From JAYSFC01 sp041913505 (GTDB lineage: Bacteria; Pseudomonadota; Gammaproteobacteria; Burkholderiales; Burkholderiaceae_C): DNA of 17,936 bases. Positions 1 through 7,198 of this stretch are shown here, one piece after another (positions within the stretch are counted from its first letter, which is position 1; every line of letters begins with the position of its first letter). The stretch is taken from contig JAYSFC010000078.1 in the NCBI GenBank assembly GCA_041913505.1, forward strand, positions 1-17,936, read 5' to 3'. Under the pieces are notes generated by a model. It ran no database searches. It saw only the letters and a list, made by a program, of their open reading frames with translations, and was not told the DNA's origin. The translations under genes were made by a program, and so were the position numbers.

Positions 1-261
1 GCCGGGATGGCGATCATCGCGCTGCAGCCGCCGGGCGCGTGAGGCCGGCGGCGGGGGCGGGGGGGGGCCCCCCCCCGGGGCGGCCGGCGCACCCCGCGGC
101 GCCGCCCCCCCACGGCCCACCTCGACACGGCGGACCCGGCGTTCTCGCTCGATCTCGTGCGGGGCGCGGCGCGCGAGGCGCCCGGCCTGCGCTATGCAGC
201 GTCCAACTCGTTCGCCTTCGGCGGCACCAACGCCGTGCTCATCGCGGGCCGCGAGGGCTGA
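1..261 (+). CDS. beta-ketoacyl-ACP synthase (FabF/FabB-like), 3' end only, frame interrupted
   Basis: Only the C-terminus is in the window. From about base 118 to the TGA at 259-261, frame 1 reads HLDTADPAFSLDLVRG..., then SNSFAFGGTNAVLI and a short tail. This is the conserved C-terminal signature of condensing enzymes that extend acyl chains on acyl carrier protein in fatty-acid or polyketide synthesis; family members typically end SNSFGFGGTNA. Bases 1-27 (AGMAIIALQ) fit the helix normally found about ten residues before the HLD segment. Here, about 90 bases of almost pure G/C with a TGA at 40-42 separate them. The gene is therefore either damaged or contains a sequence error; I favour an error in the G/C run. 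SFAFGG rather than SFGFGG is seen in some secondary-metabolism relatives. It converges with the minus-strand chemoreceptor gene, 15 bases away. Confidence 0.65.
43..118. other. extreme G/C stretch with G9C9 palindrome
   Basis: These 76 bases contain no T and only two A (91 and 112). Bases 59-67 are nine G, directly followed by nine C at 68-76 and four G at 77-80, which makes a perfect G9C9 inverted repeat. It lies inside the condensing-enzyme reading frame, where only about 25 bases would be expected, and it brings an in-frame stop just upstream (40-42). Nothing else in the window has this composition. It looks like a sequencing or assembly artefact, but a real insertion cannot be excluded. 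Confidence 0.75.
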
Positions 262-276
262 AGAGACGGACCGGCC

Positions 277-1926
277 TCAGGCCGTGAGACGGGGCGCCAC
301 GGACTGGCGCGACAGGGAGGGCACGGACGGGGCTTCCGAGCGGACGGCCGCCAGCGCCACGCTTTCGTTGATGCGGAACTGGCTCACCAGCTGCGACAGG
401 CGCGCGGCCTGCTCGCGCAGCGACTCGGCAGCGGCAGCCGACTGCTCCACGAGCGCCGCGTTCTGCTGCGTCATGCGGTCGATCTCCCCCACCGACTGGT
501 TCACCTGGCCGATGCCCGAGGACTGCTCGGACGCCGCGGCGCTGATCTCGCCGATGATGTCGCCCACGCGCTGCACGCTGGCCACGATCTCCTTCATCGC
601 GCCGCCCGCATCCTCCACATGGCGCACGCCGCCGTCCACGGCCGCCACGCTGTTGTTGATGAGGCCCTTGATCTCGCTGGCCGCCGCTGCGCTGCGCTGC
701 GCAAGGCTGCGCACCTCGCCCGCCACCACGGCAAAGCCCCGGCCCTGCTCGCCCGCGCGGGCGGCTTCCACGGCCGCGTTGAGTGCGAGGATGTTGGTCT
801 GGAAGGCGATCGAGTCGATCAGGCCGATGATGTCGCCAATCTTGCGGCTTGAAGCCGAGATCTCATGCATGCTCGCCACGGCCTGCTGCACCACGCTGCC
901 GCCGCGCGTGGCCTCGCCCGAGGCCGAAGCCGCGAGCTGGTTCGCCATCTGCGAGGACGAGGCCGTCTGCTGCACCGTGCCCGTGAGCTGGGCCAGCGAG
1001 GCCACGGCCTCCTGGGCGTTGCTGGCGGTCTGCTCGGTGCGCGAGGACAGGTCCTGGTTGCCCGTGGCGATCTCCTGGCTCGCGGTGGCAATGTTGCCGC
1101 TCGCGTCGCGCACCTGGGCCACGATGGCGCCCAGGCCCTGTTGCATGTCGGCCAGCGCGCGCTGCAGGTCGGCCACTTCGTCGCGCCCCTGGGCTTCGAT
1201 GCGCTGGGACAGGTCGCCGCCCGCGATGGCCTGCGCGATCTGGCGCGCGCGCTCGAGCGGGCGGCAGATCGATTGCATGTTCAGCAGCGTGAGCGGCACC
1301 ACCACCACCACGGTGATCACCACGGCCAGCACGAACAGCCACTTGGTCTGGCTCGACACGTCGCGCTGCTGCTGCACGGTCTGCTCGACATCCTTGTTCA
1401 GGCTCGCGCCCAGCTGGCCCATGAGCTTATCGGCCTCGGCGAACTCGGCCACGGCCTTGCCGCTCATGCGGTTGGCGATGGTGGCCGTATCGTAGCCGCC
1501 GGCCTCGAGCTGGCGCGCCACATGGGCGAACTGGTCGCGGTAGCTGTCCAGGCGCTTCACGATATCCCGCACGATGGCGTTGTCGGCATCCTCGCTGCCC
1601 TCAAGGAAGCGCCCCGCCACCTTCTTGGCCTGCTCCAGGCTCGCCAGCCACTGGTCGTGGGCCTGCTTCACGGCCTCGGGCTTCTCGTACTGGATGATCA
1701 TGTCCTTTTCGTACTGGCGGATGGCTCCCATCGCGCCGCGCAGATCCCCCAGGTGGCCCGTCTTGGCGAACGAATGCGCCATGAAATCCTCGCTCATGCC
1801 GTGGATGCGCAGCATGCCCAGCATGCCCGCACTGCCCAGCAGGCCTAGAAGCCCCAGAACGACGGCAATCGCCCCCAGCATCCGCAAACGGATGGTGAAC
1901 TGCCGCATGAGCGCAAAAACATTCAT
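277..1926 (-). CDS. methyl-accepting chemotaxis protein
   Basis: A 549-residue chemoreceptor that senses a ligand in the periplasm and controls the CheA kinase through CheW at the cell pole. The order of parts is a short cytoplasmic N-terminus, TM1 (about 14-39), a periplasmic helical bundle of the 4HB_MCP type (about 40-195), TM2 (about 196-216), a HAMP linker (about 217-270), and a long coiled-coil signalling domain. The domain's hairpin tip (about 373-405, IAFQTNILALNAAVEAARAG and GRGFAVVAGEVR) is the near-invariant CheA/CheW contact site. Alanine/glutamine/glutamate-rich helices on both sides carry likely methylation sites. The C-terminus ends SVAPRLTA, with no NWETF-type CheR/CheB tether, so adaptation probably relies on other receptors or direct recognition. 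The ATG at 1926 has a GAGGGGAAG ribosome site about 7-10 bases upstream. It lies 115 bases downstream of copA on the same strand but is probably separately transcribed. The ligand cannot be told. Confidence 0.95.
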   Translation of the reverse strand: MNVFALMRQFTIRLRMLGAIAVVLGLLGLLGSAGMLGMLRIHGMSEDFMAHSFAKTGHLGDLRGAMGAIRQYEKDMIIQYEKPEAVKQAHDQWLASLEQAKKVAGRFLEGSEDADNAIVRDIVKRLDSYRDQFAHVARQLEAGGYDTATIANRMSGKAVAEFAEADKLMGQLGASLNKDVEQTVQQQRDVSSQTKWLFVLAVVITVVVVVPLTLLNMQSICRPLERARQIAQAIAGGDLSQRIEAQGRDEVADLQRALADMQQGLGAIVAQVRDASGNIATASQEIATGNQDLSSRTEQTASNAQEAVASLAQLTGTVQQTASSSQMANQLAASASGEATRGGSVVQQAVASMHEISASSRKIGDIIGLIDSIAFQTNILALNAAVEAARAGEQGRGFAVVAGEVRSLAQRSAAAASEIKGLINNSVAAVDGGVRHVEDAGGAMKEIVASVQRVGDIIGEISAAASEQSSGIGQVNQSVGEIDRMTQQNAALVEQSAAAAESLREQAARLSQLVSQFRINESVALAAVRSEAPSVPSLSRQSVAPRLTA

Positions 1927-2041
1927 GGTTCGTCTTCCCCTCGGTGACGGTCTAGCCCGGCCCCCTCGACGGGGCCCGGATCAATGTGCAACAAAACGTT
2001 GCAGTTTGCCAGACATACCGACCGTTTGGGTGCGTTATTTG
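1927..2041 (-). other. copA-mcp intergenic region with two small hairpins
   Basis: This gap lies between the copA stop and the chemoreceptor start. It holds a 6-bp G/C stem (GGCCCC 1959-1964, loop 1965-1970, GGGGCC 1971-1976) and a 5-bp stem (GCAAC 1988-1992, GTTGC 1998-2002). Neither is followed by a convincing T-run on the minus strand, so a terminator call for copA is weak. I found no clear flagellar sigma-28 type promoter for the chemoreceptor here. Confidence 0.3.
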
Positions 2042-4273
2042 TCACATGCGCCACCGTTTGAGTAACAGTGCGTTGGTCATCACGCTCACCGAACTCAGGG
2101 CCATGGCCGCGCCCGCCACGACGGGGCTCAGGTAGCCCAGGGCGGCCAGCGGGATACCCGCGACGTTGTAAGCGAAGGCCCAGAACAGGTTCTGCCGGAT
2201 CTTGGCCACCGTGCGGTGCGAGATATCGAGCGCCGCCGGCACGAGCAGGGGATCGCCGCGCATCAGCGTGACGCCGGCCGCGTGCATGGCCACATCGGTG
2301 CCATTTCCCATGGCCAGGCCCACGTCGGCGGCAGCAAGCGCGGGCGCATCGTTCACGCCGTCGCCCACCATCGCCACCGTGCGGTTCCCTGCCTTGAGAG
2401 CCACCACAGCAGCGGCCTTGTCGCCAGGCAGCACCTCGGCCATGACTTCGCCCGCATCGGGGTCCAGCCCCAGGCGCCGCGCCATGGCATAGGCCGCGCC
2501 GCGGTTGTCGCCCGAGATCATCACGGTGCGCACGCCGCGCGCGCGCAGTTGCGCCAGCGCCTCGCGCGCGCCGGGCTTGGGCTCGTCCCCGAAGGCCATG
2601 AGCGCACGTACGGCCAGGCCCTCGGTGGCACGCTCAGCCACGGCCGACACCGTGGCACCCTGCGCCTGCAGCGCGGCCGCGCGCTCGGCCAGCGGCCCCA
2701 GGACCACGCCCAGCTCCTCCATCCAGCGCAGGCTGCCAACGAGGTAGCTGCGGGCCCGCACCTCGCCCTCGGTGCCGCGCCCGGGCACGGCGCGCACGGC
2801 GTCGGGCGCCTCGGGCTGCAGTCCGCGCTCCTGCGCGGCGGCCACCACGGCGCGCGCCAGCGGGTGCTCGCTGCCGCTTTGCACGCCCGCCACGGCCGAA
2901 AGCAGTGCGGACTCGTCCTGGCCTGCCGCGGCCTCGAAGGCCGTCAAGCGCGGCCGGCCCACGGTGAGCGTGCCCGTCTTGTCGAAGGCAACCACGTCCA
3001 CCCGGTGTGCAAGCTCCAGGGCCTGTGCGTCCTTGATGAGGATGCCGTGCCGGGCCGCCACGCCCGTGCCCGCCATGATGGCCGCCGGCGTGGCCAGGCC
3101 CAGCGCACAGGGGCAGGCGATCACGAGCACCGCCACGGCATGGATGAGTGCCGCCTCCACACCCGCACCGCTCCCCAGCCAGCCCAGCAGCGTGACCAAG
3201 GCAATCAGCAGCACCACAGGCACGAACACGGCCGCCACCTTGTCCACGAGACGCTGGATCGGCGCCTTGGCGGCCTGGGCGTCCTCCACGAGGCGGATGA
3301 TGCGCGAGAGCACCGTTTCGGCCCCCACGGCCGCAACCTGCATGACGATGCGCCCGTCACCGTTGATCGAGCCGCCGGTGAGGGCCGAGCCGGCTTCGCG
3401 CGACACGGGCAGCGGCTCGCCCGTGAGCATGGATTCGTCCACCTGCGTGTGGCCTTCGAGCACACTGCCGTCCACGGGGATGCGCTCGCCGGGCCGCACC
3501 ACGAGGCGATCGCCCACCATCACCTCGGCCACGGGCACATCCACCTCGCCGTCGCGGCCCAGCAGGTGGGCCACCTCGGGCCGCAGCGCGTGCAGCGCCC
3601 GGATGGCGGCCGTGGTCTGGCGCTTGGCGCGTGCCTCGAGCCACTTGCCCAGCAGCACCAGCGTGACCACGACGGCCGAGGCCTCGAAGTACAGGTGGGG
3701 CGCATGGCCCGCCGCATGCGACGCATCGGCCGTGAGCCACAGCCACATCGACAACCCCCAGCCCGCCGAGGTGCCGATGGCCACGAGCAAGTCCATGTTG
3801 CCCGTGAGCGCCCGTGCGGCATGCCAGCCCGCCTTGTAGAAGCGCGCGCCAAGGATGAACTGCACGGGCGTCGCGAGCAGGAACTGCAGCCAGGCCGGGA
3901 GCATCCAGTGAAGGCCGAACAGATCGCCCACCATCGGCAACACGAGCGGGGCCGACAGCAGCAGCCCAATGGCCACGGGCGTAAAGCCCGCCCAAGGCGA
4001 CAGATCCTCCGCCTCGGCCTGGGCCTCGATCGAGCGCGGCTCGTAGCCCGCGTTGCGCACGGCACGGCGCAACAGCGCGTCCATGGCCGCCGTTTCGGTG
4101 CCGACCGGCGGCGTGAAGGCGATGCGCGCCGACTCGGTGGCCAGGTTCACGGTGGCATCCTGCACGCCGGGCACCTTGCGCAGCGCCCGCTCCACGCGGC
4201 CCACGCAGCTTGCGCAGGTCATGCCGGCAATGCCCAGGTCCAGGGTCTCGGGGGTAGGGGTGGTGGTGTTCAT
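2042..4273 (-). CDS. copA: Cu(I)-translocating P1B-type ATPase CopA
   Basis: A 743-residue inner-membrane pump that exports cytoplasmic Cu(I) using ATP. It has one N-terminal heavy-metal domain with GMTCASC (17-23; metal-binding C20 and C23). It also has the TGE actuator motif (284-286), the CPC metal site in the membrane (387-389), the DKTGT phosphorylation loop (D431), the SEHP nucleotide-domain motif (H470-P471) and GDGVND (637-642). The last two helices carry AYN (701-703) and MALSS (724-728), the residues that mark Cu(I)-specific P1B-1 pumps. The reading frame is open further upstream to 4432, but that extension would run through the divergent promoter region. I chose the ATG at 4273 because the protein then starts MNTTTP just before the metal domain and because the CueR-type promoter ends exactly there. 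No ribosome site precedes this ATG, consistent with a leaderless mRNA. It is divergent from copZ-cueR. Confidence 0.95.
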   Translation of the reverse strand: MNTTTPTPETLDLGIAGMTCASCVGRVERALRKVPGVQDATVNLATESARIAFTPPVGTETAAMDALLRRAVRNAGYEPRSIEAQAEAEDLSPWAGFTPVAIGLLLSAPLVLPMVGDLFGLHWMLPAWLQFLLATPVQFILGARFYKAGWHAARALTGNMDLLVAIGTSAGWGLSMWLWLTADASHAAGHAPHLYFEASAVVVTLVLLGKWLEARAKRQTTAAIRALHALRPEVAHLLGRDGEVDVPVAEVMVGDRLVVRPGERIPVDGSVLEGHTQVDESMLTGEPLPVSREAGSALTGGSINGDGRIVMQVAAVGAETVLSRIIRLVEDAQAAKAPIQRLVDKVAAVFVPVVLLIALVTLLGWLGSGAGVEAALIHAVAVLVIACPCALGLATPAAIMAGTGVAARHGILIKDAQALELAHRVDVVAFDKTGTLTVGRPRLTAFEAAAGQDESALLSAVAGVQSGSEHPLARAVVAAAQERGLQPEAPDAVRAVPGRGTEGEVRARSYLVGSLRWMEELGVVLGPLAERAAALQAQGATVSAVAERATEGLAVRALMAFGDEPKPGAREALAQLRARGVRTVMISGDNRGAAYAMARRLGLDPDAGEVMAEVLPGDKAAAVVALKAGNRTVAMVGDGVNDAPALAAADVGLAMGNGTDVAMHAAGVTLMRGDPLLVPAALDISHRTVAKIRQNLFWAFAYNVAGIPLAALGYLSPVVAGAAMALSSVSVMTNALLLKRWRM

Positions 4274-4280
4274 GGGGGCA

Positions 4281-4312
4281 ACCGTAATCCTTGACATCAT
4301 GGCAAAGTCAAG
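4281..4312 (-). promoter_or_regulatory. CueR-type operator/promoter for copA
   Basis: Read on the minus strand, the -35 TTGACT (4311-4306) and the -10 TACGGT (4286-4281) are separated by 19 bases. This is the over-long spacer typical of promoters activated by MerR-family regulators, which untwist the DNA. The spacer carries a dyad, CTTGAC (4312-4307) and GTCAAG (4295-4290), with 11 bases between the arms. A near-identical element drives copZ in the other direction. Seven bases after the -10 comes the A of the copA ATG. Regulation by the CueR encoded at 4645 is inferred. Confidence 0.82.
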
Positions 4313-4363
4313 CCGGGGGCTCGACAAACGCCGGCCGCGGCGGTGCACGATGCAGCACACGGC

Positions 4364-4382
4364 GTGGGGTATTCTTCCCCAC
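4364..4382. other. small inverted repeat upstream of the copZ promoter
   Basis: GTGGGG (4364-4369) and CCCCAC (4377-4382) form perfect 6-bp arms around 7 bases, four bases before the copZ -35. It could be a second protein-binding site or chance; no known consensus is recognised. Confidence 0.3.
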
Positions 4383-4385
4383 GGG

Positions 4386-4417
4386 CTTGACTCTGCCATC
4401 GTGTCAATGTTCATGAT
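4386..4417 (+). promoter_or_regulatory. CueR-type operator/promoter for copZ-cueR
   Basis: The -35 TTGACT (4387-4392) and the -10 CATGAT (4412-4417) are separated by 19 bases. The dyad arms are CTTGAC (4386-4391) and GTCAAT (4403-4408), again 11 bases apart. Between the arms, TGCCAT is shared with the copA element. Transcription should begin near 4424-4426, leaving a short leader with a GGAG ribosome site (4440-4443) seven bases before the copZ ATG. Confidence 0.8.
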
Positions 4418-4450
4418 CGCCCCATTCCCCACTTTTCACGGAGCCAAACC

Positions 4451-4648
4451 ATGCAATACACCCTCCAAGTCCAGGGCATGACCTGCGGCCACTGCGAGCG
4501 CGCCGTCACCCAGGCCGTGCAGCAGATCGACCCGCAGGCCAAGGTGCAGATCGACCGTGCCAGCGGCAAGGTCGCACTGGACACCACCGCCCCCCGCGAG
4601 GCCGTGGCCGCCGCCATCGCCGAGGAAGGCTACACGGTCGCCGCATGA
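4451..4648 (+). CDS. copZ: copper chaperone CopZ (heavy-metal-associated domain)
   Basis: A 65-residue cytoplasmic protein that is a single ferredoxin-like heavy-metal domain. GMTCGHC at residues 9-15 provides C12 and C15 for Cu(I), which it would hand to CopA or CueR. GMTCGHC with a YTV ending is typical of beta-proteobacterial CopZ. The start is supported by GGAG seven bases upstream. Its stop overlaps the cueR start (ATGA at 4645-4648), so the chaperone and the regulator are translationally coupled, and the pair is divergent from copA. Confidence 0.92.
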   Translation: MQYTLQVQGMTCGHCERAVTQAVQQIDPQAKVQIDRASGKVALDTTAPREAVAAAIAEEGYTVAA

Positions 4649-5091
4649 GCACCACCCGCTGGCCCGTGGCGATTGGCACGGCGGCCCAGCGGGCCGGCGT
4701 GTCGCCCCGCATGGTGCGGCACTACGAATCGCTGGGGCTGCTGCAGGGCGTGGCGCGCACCGACAGCGGCTACCGCCAGTACACCGAGGCCGACGTACGC
4801 AGCCTGCAATTCATCCGCCGTGCCCGCGACCTCGGGTTTTCGATGGAAGAAATCACCGAGCTGCTGGGCCTTTGGCAGGACAAGCAACGCGCCAGCGGCC
4901 AGGTCAAGCGCATTGCCCAGGCCCATATCGACGACCTGAGCCAGCGCATCGCTGCCATGCAGGCCATGCAGCGCAGCCTGCAAACCCTGGTGGCCTGCTG
5001 CCGCGGGGATGACCGGCCGGATTGCCCCATCCTGGATGATCTAGCCGGCGCCCCTTTGCTATCAAAAAAGAAGCTGCCAGCATCGAATTAA
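4645..5091 (+). CDS. cueR: MerR-family copper-responsive regulator CueR
   Basis: A 148-residue DNA-binding activator. The N-terminal winged helix-turn-helix (about 9-60) includes IGTAAQRAGVSPRMVRHYESLGLL and the SGYRQYTEADV wing; a long dimerisation helix follows (about 82-117). The metal loop ACCRGDDRPDCPIL has C119 and C127 eight residues apart, as in E. coli CueR (C112/C120, from memory), which fits Cu(I), Ag(I) or Au(I) sensing. C118 is an extra cysteine. It is expected to bind the two dyads at 4290-4312 and 4386-4408 and so control both copA and its own operon. The last dozen residues (about 137-148, LLSKKKLPASN) look like read-through into a dispersed repeat and are probably not functional. 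Confidence 0.93.
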   Translation: MSTTRWPVAIGTAAQRAGVSPRMVRHYESLGLLQGVARTDSGYRQYTEADVRSLQFIRRARDLGFSMEEITELLGLWQDKQRASGQVKRIAQAHIDDLSQRIAAMQAMQRSLQTLVACCRGDDRPDCPILDDLAGAPLLSKKKLPASN

Positions 5092-5112
5092 CAAGCGCTG
5101 TGGGCCGAAAAA
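5055..5112. repeat. probable Comamonadaceae-type dispersed repeat at the cueR 3' end
   Basis: The stretch is noticeably AT-richer than its surroundings. It has the order TTTGCTATCAAAAAAG, AAGCTGCCAGC, a short AT spacer, AAGCGCTG and GGCCGAAAAA. From memory, many Acidovorax/Comamonas genomes carry short gene-end elements with TATCAAAA, AGCTGCTAGC, AAGCGCTAGAGGCC and A-run blocks in this order. The match is by eye only. It overlaps the last dozen codons of cueR. Confidence 0.45.
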
Positions 5113-5119
5113 CCCCACA
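5099..5119. terminator. hairpin between convergent cueR and the CFA-like gene
   Basis: TGTGGG (5099-5104) pairs with CCCACA (5114-5119) around a nine-base A-rich loop. It sits in the 45-base gap between two convergent genes. There is no strong T-run after it on the plus strand. On the minus strand, too, the T-run lies inside the loop. It is a plausible but weak bidirectional stop. Confidence 0.4.
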
Positions 5120-5136
5120 ACCTTGCGCTGGACACC

Positions 5137-6390
5137 TCAACGGGGCCGCAAGGTATAGAGGCCCACATCAATCCGCCCATTGCGGAACCCTGCCTCGCAG
5201 TAGCAAAGGTAGTACTCCCACAGGCGGCGAAAGCGCTCATCAAACCCTTGCGCAGCAATGGTGGGCCAGGCGGCCTGGAAGCGCTGGCGCCAGTCCACCA
5301 GCGTGCGGGCGTAGCTGTCGCCAAAACTCAAATGCGTCTCCAGCGCCAGCCCCGCGCGGTCCGCATGCTCGCGCATGGCACGCACGGAAGGCAGCATGCC
5401 GCCGGGGAAGATGTGGCGCTGAATGAAGTCCGCACCGCTGCGGTAACGGTCGAAGTAGTCGTCGTGGATGGTGATGGCCTGCAGCACCGCGTGGCCGCCG
5501 GGCGCCAGGCGTTCGCGCAGGGTGTTGAAGTACACGGGCCAGTAGGCCTCCCCCACCGCTTCGATCATTTCAATGGACACGATGCGGTCGAACCGGCCCG
5601 TGACATCGCGGTAGTCCTGCAGGCGCAAGTCCACGCGCGATTGCAGGCCCCGGCGGGCCACCCGCTCCTGTGCGTGGGCCAGTTGCTCGCGCGAGAGGGT
5701 CAGGCCCGTGACCTGCGCGCCATGGCGGCCCGCCAGGGACGCGGCCACCTCGCCCCAGCCGCACCCAATCTCCAGCACCTGGGCACCCGGCGCGGCATTT
5801 ACCAGGTCCAGGATGCGTTGCAGGCGGATGGCCTGGGCCCGCTCCAGGCTTTCCTGGCCGGTTGCATACAGTGCGCTCGAGTAGAGCATGGTGGCGTCCA
5901 GCCATTGCGCATAGAAATCGTTGCCCAGGTCGTAGTGGAAGGCGATGTTCTGGCGGCTGCCCTTGCGGGAGTTGGCGCGCAGCCGGTGAAACAGCCGCGT
6001 CCACCAGGCGGCGGGGCCCTTGCCTTCCAGCGCACGGCCCCAATGGGCTTCGTTCTGGATACCGAACAGCAGCACGGCCGTGAGGTCGGGGGTGGACCAC
6101 TCGCCGTCGCGGTAGGACTCTGCCAGGCCCAGGTCGCCCTGCACCATCAGCCGCAGCAGCGGGCGCCAGCCATGCAGGCGCAGGCTGGCGTGGGCGCCGG
6201 GGTACTCACCCCGCGCCTCCAGACGCTGGCCCCCAGGAAGCTCCAGTACCAAGCTGCCCCATTGCACCTGTCCCAGCAGATGGCCCAGCAGGCCGCGCAC
6301 AGCGCGCGGTATGCCGTGCAGCGCAGGCACGGTGCGCGCCAGTGGTGGGGCGCCCAAGGCGGCGGATTCGGCAGTGTCGAAAGGGCTCAT
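5137..6390 (-). CDS. CFA-synthase-like SAM-dependent phospholipid methyltransferase (first copy)
   Basis: A 417-residue enzyme of the cyclopropane-fatty-acyl-phospholipid synthase family, which adds a methylene or methyl group from SAM to the double bond of membrane phospholipid acyl chains. The N-terminal lipid-facing domain (about 40-145) is followed by NIAFHYDLGNDFYAQWLD (148-165), the SAM-binding VLEIGCGWGEVA (205-216), the catalytic-region SIEMIEAVG (272-280) and the C-terminal YYLCYCEAGF (393-402). Compared by eye with E. coli Cfa, the glutamate (E277) and the tyrosine region are kept. However, the bicarbonate-site cysteine is serine (S172 in YSSALY) and the histidine is glutamine (Q304 in LQAITI). 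The product may therefore not be a cyclopropane ring. Its ATG overlaps the stop of the DUF1365 gene (ATGA), and it is the third gene of the sigma-controlled operon that begins at 8593. Confidence 0.9.
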   Translation of the reverse strand: MSPFDTAESAALGAPPLARTVPALHGIPRAVRGLLGHLLGQVQWGSLVLELPGGQRLEARGEYPGAHASLRLHGWRPLLRLMVQGDLGLAESYRDGEWSTPDLTAVLLFGIQNEAHWGRALEGKGPAAWWTRLFHRLRANSRKGSRQNIAFHYDLGNDFYAQWLDATMLYSSALYATGQESLERAQAIRLQRILDLVNAAPGAQVLEIGCGWGEVAASLAGRHGAQVTGLTLSREQLAHAQERVARRGLQSRVDLRLQDYRDVTGRFDRIVSIEMIEAVGEAYWPVYFNTLRERLAPGGHAVLQAITIHDDYFDRYRSGADFIQRHIFPGGMLPSVRAMREHADRAGLALETHLSFGDSYARTLVDWRQRFQAAWPTIAAQGFDERFRRLWEYYLCYCEAGFRNGRIDVGLYTLRPR

Positions 6391-7196
6391 GGCTTGGCTC
6401 GGCGAGGAATGACGGAAACGGTTTCCGTGGGGGCTGCAGGGCGGTGCTTCAGGTGGAGGCCCACACCCCGCAACAGCAGCTTGAGCGCCTCCCAGTGGAT
6501 GGCGCCCACGACCTTGAGGGTGAGCAAGGGATGGCTGACAAACGCACGCAGCAGGGCGCCATCCGTGAGGGGGCGGCGCACGGCGTCCAACTGGGCGACC
6601 AGCTTGGCGCCTTCGGTATCGTGGGCATCCACACCCACCCCCAGGCGGCTGCCCGCTGCCGCATCGCCGTACTGCGGTGGCTTGATGCGGAAGCAGTAGT
6701 GCATCTGCATATCCAGAAACGGCGAGACAAACATGCGCTTATCGCAGCGCTGCATGAAAAGCCCTTGCCTGGGGGCCGCGGGGTCCACGGGAATGAGGTA
6801 GCTGTGGCGCTCGCCAAAGGTGTTGCTGACCTCATAGAGCATGGCCTGCAGCGGGCCCTGCGGGTGGTGGCAGAAATACACCGACAGCGGATTGAAGGCA
6901 TAGCCCAGGATGCGCGGCATGGTCAGCAGCCGAATGCCGCCCCCCGGCCGCAGCCCTGCTGCCGCAAGCTGGCCGTCCACATAGGCGCGCAGCCCTTCAG
7001 CGCAGCCATCGCCGTAATCCGAGGGGTACAGGCTGAACAGGTTGAAGCGCCCTACGGAGAACCAGCGCAGGCGGGCATGCAATGCCGGCAACTCGTCCAC
7101 GTCCAGCAGCAGGCTGAACACGCGGTACCGCAGGCGGTGCTTCAGCGGGCGCAGCCGCTGGTGCATGACATGGCCGACGTACAGCGCGGAGTACAT
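6387..7196 (-). CDS. DUF1365 family protein
   Basis: A 269-residue protein of an uncharacterised family that is almost always found between an FAD oxidoreductase and a CFA-like methyltransferase, as here. Recognisable blocks are SALYVGHVMHQRLRP (3-17), LFSLYPSDYGDG (53-64), ILGYAFNPLSVYFCHH (96-111), YEVSNTFGERHSYLIP (121-136) and KRMFVSPFLDMQMHYCF (153-169). No transmembrane helix or signal peptide is evident, so it is probably cytoplasmic or peripheral on the membrane. Its conserved His, Asp and Tyr residues could be catalytic, but no reaction is known to me. It begins two bases after the FAD gene stop and overlaps the CFA-like gene by four bases. This strongly implies a joint role in acyl-chain modification. 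Confidence 0.9.
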   Translation of the reverse strand: MYSALYVGHVMHQRLRPLKHRLRYRVFSLLLDVDELPALHARLRWFSVGRFNLFSLYPSDYGDGCAEGLRAYVDGQLAAAGLRPGGGIRLLTMPRILGYAFNPLSVYFCHHPQGPLQAMLYEVSNTFGERHSYLIPVDPAAPRQGLFMQRCDKRMFVSPFLDMQMHYCFRIKPPQYGDAAAGSRLGVGVDAHDTEGAKLVAQLDAVRRPLTDGALLRAFVSHPLLTLKVVGAIHWEALKLLLRGVGLHLKHRPAAPTETVSVIPRRAKP

Positions 7197-7198
7197 GC

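Noticed and set aside
271..284. CGGCC-TCA-GGCCG hairpin at the chemoreceptor stop codon as a terminator
   Set aside because: The 5-bp stem has a three-base loop, no T-run on either strand, and lies partly inside the coding end; it is probably chance in GC-rich DNA.
194..1848. Long plus-strand open frames (for example 194-1495 and 865-1848)
   Set aside because: They are antisense to the clear chemoreceptor gene, low-complexity (His/Ala/Arg or Ser/Cys rich), and have no recognisable domain.
1955..1983. TGATCC on the minus strand upstream of the chemoreceptor (1983-1978)
   Set aside because: The position 18 bases downstream reads CGGGCT, with no TA-containing -10, so it is not a member of the sigma promoter set.
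2216..4294. 692-codon plus-strand frame opposite copA
   Set aside because: It is a His/Arg/Gly-rich mirror of the copA coding strand with no domain. CopA on the minus strand has every catalytic motif.
4274..4432. N-terminal extension of CopA to an ATG at 4432
   Set aside because: It would cover both CueR-type promoters and gives a non-homologous leader; the start at 4273 fits the family and the promoter.
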